12,095 bases of DNA, taken from positions 1 to 12,095 of the forward strand of contig JBMOLL010000057.1 of assembly GCA_049325415.1 (NCBI GenBank), in the 5' to 3' direction. Position 1 is the stretch's first letter; each line of letters starts with the position of its first letter. A model generated the notes under the pieces. The model did not search any database, was not told the origin of the DNA, and saw only the letters and a program-made list of their open reading frames with translations. Of this stretch, positions 7,819 to 12,095 are shown one piece after another. The stretch is from JBMOLL01 sp049325415. GTDB taxonomy: Bacteria > Bacteroidota > Bacteroidia > Bacteroidales > GCA-2748055. A program made the position numbers and the translations under genes.

Positions 7819-8833
7819 CGAGTTCATTTTTAAAGTTGTCAAGCTCAACAGGAGTGATCACGGGCTTTCCGGGAGCCTCAAGGAGGACAAAGCTGATCTG
7901 CCTGCCATCCCTTTTCTTATCCTTTTTCATGCTCTCGAAAATGAGCCCGGGATCAATGTCGCAGCTGACAGGCAGCTGATAGAGCGAAAGCAGACTGACA
8001 AGCCTGTCCACCTCGGCAGACGGCAGCATCCCTTTCCTTTCCGACAGGCGGGCGGCCAGTACCATGCCAATACTGATGGCCTGTCCGTGCAACATCCCGC
8101 TTAAACGCTCCACAGCATGACCAATTGTGTGTCCGTAATTCAGGAGTTTCCTGTTTCCGGTCTCCAGTTCATCCTCCTCCACGATTGCGGCCTTAATTCT
8201 GACGCACTGGCTAACAATGTCTTCAAGGATCTGTTTATCGCGTTGCATGATGCTTTTGCTGTGCTGTTCCAGCAAGGCATATAACTCCGGACTGCTGATC
8301 AGACCATATTTGATCACTTCGGCCAGTCCTGAGATATATTCCTGGCCGGGCAGGGTATCCAGCAGCGACAGGTCACACCAGACAAAGGAGGGCTGAGAAA
8401 AGGATCCGATCATGTTCTTGTAACCGTCAAGATTCACACCGTTTTTCCCACCGACACTGGCATCTACCTGTCCAAGAAGTGTACTGGAGATAAAACCGAA
8501 GGAAAGGCCCCTCATATAGACCGATGCTGCAAATCCGGCGACATCACAGGTGAGACCTCCCCCTACACCAACAATAAAAGTCTTGCGGTCGGCTTCAAGG
8601 CTGAGCAGTTCCCTGCAGAGCCGTTCCACAGTGCCAAGAGTTTTCGAGGCTTCACCGGAAGGTACCGTTAATACAGGGTCTTTTCTGAAAAGATCCTTAT
8701 GCAGGCGGTATACGTTTTCATCGGCAATAAAGATAATCCGTCCTGCCGGGAGTTCATTTCTCAAAAGGCTGAGTTTCTCCCCTACTCTGATGGTGGTTTG
8801 CGTTATTCCGGTATTCAGCGTAATTGTCGTCAT
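7796..8833 (-). CDS. aroB: 3-dehydroquinate synthase
   Basis: Second shikimate step: NAD+- and metal-dependent cyclisation of DAHP to 3-dehydroquinate. The length is 345 residues, normal for the family. NAD-binding and substrate motifs are PSGEASKTL (58-66) and GGGLTCDVAGFAASVYMRG (91-109), with the conserved block QVDASVGGKNGVN (122-134). Metal ligands by family comparison are Glu172 in GLAEVIKYG, His235 in NYGHTIGHAVE, and His249 in LHGQAISIGM. The gene starts 2 nt after the aroF stop codon, and its 3' end overlaps aroD, so it is clearly in the middle of the operon. Confidence 0.96.
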   Translation of the reverse strand: MTTITLNTGITQTTIRVGEKLSLLRNELPAGRIIFIADENVYRLHKDLFRKDPVLTVPSGEASKTLGTVERLCRELLSLEADRKTFIVGVGGGLTCDVAGFAASVYMRGLSFGFISSTLLGQVDASVGGKNGVNLDGYKNMIGSFSQPSFVWCDLSLLDTLPGQEYISGLAEVIKYGLISSPELYALLEQHSKSIMQRDKQILEDIVSQCVRIKAAIVEEDELETGNRKLLNYGHTIGHAVERLSGMLHGQAISIGMVLAARLSERKGMLPSAEVDRLVSLLSLYQLPVSCDIDPGLIFESMKKDKKRDGRQISFVLLEAPGKPVITPVELDNFKNELDDLFKHQ

Positions 8834-8835
8834 TC

Positions 8836-9924
8836 TTACTGGTCCTTGTTCATCACCGAGGTCTGGTGGTTAATCGACTCCTGATGGATGGCGGTGAAGA
8901 TCTTGATGATAAACTCCTCACTAAGGCCTTTGCGGTTACCCAGGCTAAGCCGGTTTTTCAGCATGTCGTCCCACCTTTTAGTCTGCAAAATAGTGATATT
9001 ATTAACAAGTTTATGTTCACCGATCTTTTCAGAGACCTTCATACGTTCTTCCAGCATGTTGATCAGCTTGTCGTCCAGCTTGTCGATCTGATCCCGCAAT
9101 TCAGCCAGGGTGAGCATAACCTGCTGGTTGACATCCGGATCCCTGAGCACCAAACGACCAAGCATTTTCCCGAGTGTTTCCGGGGTTATCTGCTGCTTGG
9201 CATCGCTCAGGGCCTTGTCGGGATTGATATGGGTTTCAACGATCAGCCCATCGAAGTTCAGGTCCATCGCTTTCTGGGAGATATCAAACAGAAGTTCCCT
9301 GTTTCCGCAGATATGGCTGGGATCGGTAATAATCGGAAGCTCCGGGATCCTTCTTCTGAGTTCGATGGGGATCTGCCATTGAGGTACATTGCGGAAGATG
9401 GAATGATCGTAGCTGGAAAAGCCGCGGTGAATAGCCGCCAGCTGATTGATGCCTGAGTTGTAGAGGCGTTCGATGGCTCCGATCCACAGGTCCACATCGG
9501 GATTGACAGGGTTCTTCACCAGTACGGGGATATTCACGCCGCGCAGACTGTCGGCGATGTCCTGCATGGCAAAAGGATTGGCAGAAGTACGGGCTCCGAT
9601 CCAGAGTATATCCACCCCAAACTTCAGGGCTTCGTAAACATGTTTCACGTTGGCCACCTCGGTGGTGACGAGCATTCCGGTTTCCCGCCTGACACGCTGC
9701 AGCCATCTGAGCCCCTCCGAACCGACGCCCTCAAATGCATTCGGACGTGTTCTGGGCTTCCAAATCCCTGCCCGGTAAATCTTTATTCCCATTGTAGAAA
9801 GCTGCCGCGCAGTTTCCATGACCTGTTCTTCGGTTTCGGCACTGCAGGGACCAGCTATTATGATCGGGCGTTGCAGGCTCAGGGTGTCGCCGGCCAGCGG
9901 CATTAAGTTCATATCTATAACCAT
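8836..9924 (-). CDS. aroF: Bifunctional DAHP synthase (type I-beta) / chorismate mutase (AroQ)
   Basis: Two enzymes in one 362-residue chain. Residues about 18-262 are a KDO8P-synthase-like type I-beta DAHP synthase that condenses phosphoenolpyruvate and erythrose-4-phosphate. Visible motifs are IIIAGPCSAE (21-30), WKPRTRPNAFEG (55-66), VLVKNP, AIHRGFS and DPSHICGN (201-208). Residues about 267-354 are an all-helical AroQ chorismate mutase. Arg277 (ELRDQID), Arg294, Lys305, Arg317 and Gln354 fall where the E. coli mutase places its active-site residues. The fusion therefore holds both the first committed step of the pathway and the Phe/Tyr branch step. By analogy with similar fusions, the mutase may act as a feedback sensor for the synthase (inference). 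The start at 9924 lies 11 nt after pheA; in-frame ATGs at codons 5 and 8 are alternatives. Confidence 0.95.
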   Translation of the reverse strand: MVIDMNLMPLAGDTLSLQRPIIIAGPCSAETEEQVMETARQLSTMGIKIYRAGIWKPRTRPNAFEGVGSEGLRWLQRVRRETGMLVTTEVANVKHVYEALKFGVDILWIGARTSANPFAMQDIADSLRGVNIPVLVKNPVNPDVDLWIGAIERLYNSGINQLAAIHRGFSSYDHSIFRNVPQWQIPIELRRRIPELPIITDPSHICGNRELLFDISQKAMDLNFDGLIVETHINPDKALSDAKQQITPETLGKMLGRLVLRDPDVNQQVMLTLAELRDQIDKLDDKLINMLEERMKVSEKIGEHKLVNNITILQTKRWDDMLKNRLSLGNRKGLSEEFIIKIFTAIHQESINHQTSVMNKDQ

Positions 9925-9935
9925 AGTTGAATGAA

Positions 9936-10799
9936 TTACTGATCAAAAATTGTTTTACCCTTAACATACTCGCCCATAATCCCCAGCTGGGAAATAAATG
10001 GTCTGATGGCTTCAAGGGATTTCTTGTACATCTCGTAGTTATTCACTTCCAGATCGACGAAAAAGAGATACTCCCAGTCTTTGCCGATGATTGGCATGGA
10101 CTGGATCTTGGCCAGGTTGATCTCGTAGTAGCTGAAGATCGAGAGGATCTTTGACAGGGAACCGATCTTATGGGCCAGGGCGAAGTAGACCGAAGCCTTA
10201 TTCACCCGATCGGACGATATACCTGATCCGGATTCCTCCAGGATCAGAAAACGGGTATAGTTCATTTTATTGGTCTCGATATTTCCGGCAAGGATCTCCA
10301 ATCCGTATTTCCCTGCCGCCAGTGTGCTGGAAATGGCTCCGGTGTTGATCAGACTTTTTTCTGCAATATCCCGGGCACTTAATGCCGTATCCATACTCTC
10401 GATGAGCCGGATATGCGGATAGTCGTCAAAAAACTGCTGACACTGCAGTATGGCCATCGGATGGGAATAGACCTCCACCAGGTCGGCAATCTTTGTTCCG
10501 GGGAGGGCCACCAGATTCTGGTTGATCCTCAGGTAAATCTCCCCGATAATCTGCATGCCGGTTGTCATCAGGAGATTATAATTCGGAAGTATGCTTCCAG
10601 CCAGGGAATTCTCAATAGCCATGATCCCCAGGTCGGATTTGTGATCGGAAAGGGAGGACAGCATTTCCCTGAAGGTATTTCGAGGGATAATCTCGATATC
10701 CTCCCCCTCGAAATAATGAACGGCGGCAATTTCATGGAACGCTCCGTAGCCTCCCTGTATGGCGATTCTTTTCATTCCTGTTTTTGTTTCTGTTTTCAT
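9936..10799 (-). CDS. pheA: Prephenate dehydratase with ACT domain
   Basis: Converts prephenate to phenylpyruvate, the branch step to phenylalanine. The catalytic domain covers about residues 10-190, with IAIQGGYGAFHEIAA, the ENSLAGSI motif (63-70), GAISSTLAA and the catalytic YTRFLIL (Thr182-Arg183-Phe184). A C-terminal ACT domain (about 203-279) should bind Phe for feedback control. The classical GALV and ESRP ligand motifs read GSLS and QSMP here, as I recall from other Bacteroidetes. No chorismate mutase is attached. This is the first structural gene of the operon. The ATG at 10799 lies 3 nt after the U-tract of the attenuator terminator. The in-frame ATG at 10775 (codon 9, MKRIAIQGG) matches the usual family N-terminus and is the likelier true start; the coordinates give the longest frame. 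Confidence 0.95.
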   Translation of the reverse strand: MKTETKTGMKRIAIQGGYGAFHEIAAVHYFEGEDIEIIPRNTFREMLSSLSDHKSDLGIMAIENSLAGSILPNYNLLMTTGMQIIGEIYLRINQNLVALPGTKIADLVEVYSHPMAILQCQQFFDDYPHIRLIESMDTALSARDIAEKSLINTGAISSTLAAGKYGLEILAGNIETNKMNYTRFLILEESGSGISSDRVNKASVYFALAHKIGSLSKILSIFSYYEINLAKIQSMPIIGKDWEYLFFVDLEVNNYEMYKKSLEAIRPFISQLGIMGEYVKGKTIFDQ

Positions 10800-10802
10800 A
10801 AC

Positions 10803-10830
10803 AAAAAAAAATCCCGGTTTTAAACCGGGA
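10803..10830 (-). terminator. Attenuator: intrinsic terminator in the pheA leader
   Basis: Read on the minus strand, TCCCGGT (10830-10824), loop TTAAA, ACCGGGA (10818-10812), then nine U residues (10811-10803). The inverted repeat continues into the loop sequence (TCCCGGTTT/AAACCGGGA). The U-tract ends 3 nt before the ATG at 10799. An intrinsic terminator between promoter and first gene would stop all transcription of the operon, so it can only make sense as a conditional terminator. Confidence 0.9.
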
Positions 10831-10871
10831 CCTGAGCATAAATGGACTTCACCTATTTACATATCCCGGTT
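10823..10871 (-). promoter_or_regulatory. Antiterminator pairing in the pheA leader
   Basis: On the minus strand, AACCGGGA at 10871-10864 (codons 20-22 of the leader ORF) is an exact duplicate of the terminator 3' arm. It is fully complementary to the terminator 5' arm TCCCGGTT at 10830-10823, giving 8 bp plus a possible G-U pair. Pairing these two would block the terminator hairpin. The copy ends only 4 nt before the leader stop codon, so a ribosome reaching the stop would cover it and let the terminator form. A ribosome stalled on the upstream aromatic codons would leave it free. Confidence 0.82.
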
Positions 10872-10928
10872 CTTCTTTTTCCAAAAAAAGAAGAAATAAA
10901 AGAAGCTGTAATAGTAATTGGAAATCAT
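10857..10928 (-). CDS. Aromatic-rich attenuation leader peptide (23 aa)
   Basis: Short ORF with ATG at 10928-10926 and TAA at 10859-10857, too short for ordinary gene calling. After MISN, residues 5-16 read YYYSFFYFFFFW: four Tyr, six Phe and one Trp among twelve residues. A basic stretch (KKK) and NRDM follow before the stop. Such a run is the hallmark of leader peptides of ribosome-mediated attenuators (compare pheL of E. coli) and matches the products of the operon it precedes. No good Shine-Dalgarno is seen, as is usual in this phylum. An in-frame stop lies seven codons upstream of the ATG with no earlier start codon between, so this ATG is the only reasonable start. The peptide itself probably has no function beyond being translated. 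I have not compared it with any database. Confidence 0.88.
   Translation of the reverse strand: MISNYYYSFFYFFFFWKKKNRDM
10870..10895 (-). promoter_or_regulatory. Upstream (pause-type) hairpin inside the leader ORF
   Basis: On the minus strand, TTCTTCTTTTT (10895-10885) and AAAAAGAAGAA (10880-10870) form a perfect 11-bp stem around a TTGG loop. The 5' arm encodes the Phe run and the loop encodes part of the Trp codon. The 3' arm encodes the KKK stretch and overlaps the first two bases of the antiterminator strand. It is the positional equivalent of the 1:2 pause hairpin in classical attenuators. It is AT-rich and so of moderate stability. Confidence 0.65.
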
Positions 10929-11170
10929 TCGTTCAGGTCTGTTTTGTACTTAAATTTATTAATTGCAGCACATATTCCGCAATTGCGATGTAAACGTAAT
11001 AATTATTCGTTAAAAAAACAAAAGATGTCAGAATTTCACAGAAAAAAATAATGATTTGTTAATAAAGCACCGATCTGGCCTTTATCCGGACCTTTTGTCC
11101 GTGAGGGGGCTTTGCGGGATAAAATAATTTGCTTTTATTTACCGTCAGGAACCGGGATGGCCTGAAATAC
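10929..11170. other. Divergent AT-rich intergenic region between the aro leader and nth
   Basis: About 240 nt with no credible gene: an AT-rich stretch that must hold the promoter of the aro operon (minus) and that of nth (plus). It contains homopolymer runs and a short inverted repeat CGGAC-CTTTT-GTCCG (11087-11101) of unknown meaning. The 69-codon plus-strand frame at 10842-11051 is the reverse of the leader and is not taken as a gene. For nth, TAATTTGC at 11125-11132 is a weak -7-like candidate without a convincing upstream element. Confidence 0.6.
10951..10982 (-). promoter_or_regulatory. Candidate promoter of the aro operon
   Basis: On the minus strand, TTG (10982-10980), 21 nt of spacer, then TAAATTTA (10958-10951) approximates the Bacteroidetes TTG / TAnnTTTG promoter with one mismatch, 22 nt before the leader ATG. 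A second possibility is TTTTG (11023-11019), N20, TACGTTTA (10998-10991). Which one is used cannot be decided from the sequence. Confidence 0.3.
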
Positions 11171-11818
11171 ATGAAAAGAGAGGAACTATACCGTTACGTA
11201 ATTTCCTATTTTGAGCAACACATGCCTGTTGCCGAAACCGAGTTAAACTATGGAAGTCCCTATGAACTGGCTGTTGCCGTGATCCTTTCGGCACAGTGCA
11301 CAGATAAGCGTGTGAACCTGCTCACGCCTGCCTTTTTCAGACGTTTTCCCGATCCTTTTTCCCTTGCAACTGCTGATGAGAAGGAGGTGTTTTCGTTCAT
11401 ATCGAGCTGCTCCTATCCGAATAATAAAACCAGACATCTGATCGGCATGGCGAAGGAACTCGTTCGTTCGTTCAATGGTATTGTTCCCGGCGACATGGAG
11501 CAGTTAAGGACACTCCCGGGAGTTGGACGCAAGACAGCCAATGTAATTTTATCTGTAGCCTTTAATCAGCCTGCAATGGCTGTAGACACCCATGTATTCA
11601 GGGTTTCATCGAGGATAGGTCTGACCCGTAATGCCCGGAATCCGGAGGAAGCCGAGAAACAGCTGATCACCTTTTTTCCGGAAGAACTGCTGCCGAAAGC
11701 ACATCACTGGCTGATCCTTCACGGCAGATATACCTGTCTGGCCCATAAACCAAGGTGCCAGGACTGTGGTCTGACCGGAGTTTGCTCCTATTATAAGAAG
11801 AACCCGCTCCGCGGTTAA
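11171..11818 (+). CDS. nth: Endonuclease III (DNA glycosylase/AP lyase)
   Basis: Base-excision repair enzyme that removes oxidised pyrimidines and cleaves the abasic site. Counting from the ATG at 11171 (215 residues, the normal length), the helix-hairpin-helix LPGVGRKTAN holds the catalytic Lys121. AVDTHVFR holds the catalytic Asp139. The C-terminal [4Fe-4S] cluster ligands Cys189, Cys196, Cys199 and Cys205 have the exact C-x6-C-x2-C-x5-C spacing. ILSAQCTDKRVN (38-49) is also a family block. The frame extends upstream to a TTG at 11129, but the family N-terminus (MKREELYRYVISYF) supports 11171. The gene is transcribed divergently from the aro operon. No terminator was found after it. Confidence 0.97.
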   Translation: MKREELYRYVISYFEQHMPVAETELNYGSPYELAVAVILSAQCTDKRVNLLTPAFFRRFPDPFSLATADEKEVFSFISSCSYPNNKTRHLIGMAKELVRSFNGIVPGDMEQLRTLPGVGRKTANVILSVAFNQPAMAVDTHVFRVSSRIGLTRNARNPEEAEKQLITFFPEELLPKAHHWLILHGRYTCLAHKPRCQDCGLTGVCSYYKKNPLRG

Positions 11819-11826
11819 TAACCCGG

Positions 11827-11857
11827 TTTGCTACTGATCTGAAATTTGATATTTTTG
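11827..11857 (+). promoter_or_regulatory. Bacteroidetes consensus promoter
   Basis: TTTG (11827-11830), 19-nt spacer, TATTTTTG (11850-11857): an exact match to the -33 TTTG / -7 TAnnTTTG consensus with the preferred spacing. It begins 9 nt after the nth stop codon, and the next ATG follows only 5 nt after the -7 element. Confidence 0.65.
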
Positions 11858-11862
11858 TAAAC

Positions 11863-12095
11863 ATGAAAGTTATCCGAACCGTATCACGTATTTTACTGGT
11901 AGTTGTCCTGTTGATGCTCACTGTCTCAGCCGGGCCTGCCGGAAACGATTTTTCGGTTGCCCGGTACAAGAATGTATGCAAGGACCTGAAAAACGATGTA
12001 CTGTTATATTTTGTGTTTATTGATACCCGGACCACCTATCCCTGGACGGAATTCGACATTATGTCGACCATTGATTCGCTGAATGTGGCAGTAAA
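11863..12095 (+). CDS. Exported protein of unknown function, 5' part (3' end outside window)
   Basis: An open frame of 77 codons starting at ATG 11863 and running off the window. The N-terminus is a typical Sec signal peptide: basic MKVIRTVSR, a hydrophobic core ILLVVVLLMLTV, and a plausible cleavage site after SA (residue 23) or GPA (residue 26). There is no lipobox Cys. The visible mature part (FSVARYKNVCKDLKNDVLLYFVFIDTRTTYPWTEFDIMSTIDSLNVAVK) is not recognised. The wording 'exported' rests only on the signal peptide. The consensus promoter immediately upstream and the coding-like composition support a real gene. Confidence 0.75.
   Translation, partial: MKVIRTVSRILLVVVLLMLTVSAGPAGNDFSVARYKNVCKDLKNDVLLYFVFIDTRTTYPWTEFDIMSTIDSLNVAV

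Noticed and set aside
8824..9456. 210-codon plus-strand frame opposite aroF
   Set aside because: Antisense shadow of aroF; no family motifs and no promoter or spacing that would suit a gene.
9284..9706. 140-codon alternate frame within aroF
   Set aside because: The aroF frame holds all DAHP synthase motifs; the alternate frame has an Arg- and Cys-rich, non-protein-like composition.
10812..10830. Palindrome considered as an operator for a repressor
   Set aside because: The adjoining nine-U tract on the minus strand, and the second copy of one arm in the leader ORF, fit an attenuator terminator much better than a protein-binding site.
10803..10928. Leader considered as a T-box or riboswitch
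   Set aside because: The leader is too short, there is no T-box consensus (AGGGUGGNACCGCG), and the aromatic ORF explains the structure.
10842..11051. 69-codon plus-strand frame across the pheA leader
   Set aside because: It is the reverse strand of the aromatic leader ORF, its start codon lies within the attenuator leader, it has no family resemblance, and its composition follows the AT-rich intergenic region.
11087..11101. Short inverted repeat CGGAC-CTTTT-GTCCG upstream of nth
   Set aside because: Only 5 bp with no T-tract on either side; too short to call a terminator or operator without comparison.

Overview
The window looks like a chromosomal segment from a Bacteroidetes (Bacteroidota) bacterium, probably an anaerobic, Bacteroidales-like lineage. 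This rests on several clues. The prolyl-tRNA synthetase is of the short archaeal/eukaryotic-like type. DAHP synthase is fused to a C-terminal chorismate mutase. PheA has the Bacteroidetes-style ACT motif. Ribosome binding sites are weak or absent, promoters resemble TTTG-N19-TAnnTTTG, and a lipoprotein has a Bacteroidetes-like lipobox. Genus assignment is not possible from the sequence alone. Most genes are housekeeping genes. I see no mobile element, CRISPR array, tRNA or rRNA.

Layout. Plus strand, left: the 3' part of proS (1-1106) with a clear intrinsic terminator; a large exported lipoprotein of the peptidase M49 (dipeptidyl-peptidase III-like) family (1278-3200); the 2-Cys peroxiredoxin ahpC (3292-3924) with its own terminator; and tilS (4034-5377). 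Minus strand, centre: a tightly packed six-gene operon, in transcription order pheA, aroF (DAHP synthase/chorismate mutase), aroB, aroD (type I), aroC, tyrA (10799 down to 5389). Intergenic gaps are 11 nt or less, or the genes overlap. Plus strand, right: nth (endonuclease III) and the start of an exported protein of unknown function that runs off the window.

The operon encodes entry into the shikimate pathway (aroF), three common-pathway steps (aroB, aroD, aroC), chorismate mutase (C-terminus of AroF), and the two branch enzymes to phenylalanine (pheA) and tyrosine (tyrA). aroE, aroK, aroA and the aminotransferase are not in the window.

The most striking element is the 130-nt leader in front of pheA. 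It holds a 23-codon ORF (10928 to 10857, minus strand) whose codons 5-16 read YYYSFFYFFFFW: 11 aromatic residues out of 12, covering Tyr, Phe and Trp. The end of this ORF carries AACCGGGA, an exact copy of the 3' arm of an intrinsic terminator that sits 3 nt before the pheA start codon. That copy can pair with the terminator's 5' arm as an antiterminator. A third, perfect 11-bp hairpin spans the Phe-rich codons. Together these make a compact, complete ribosome-mediated transcription attenuator that appears to sense all three aromatic amino acids and to control the whole operon.
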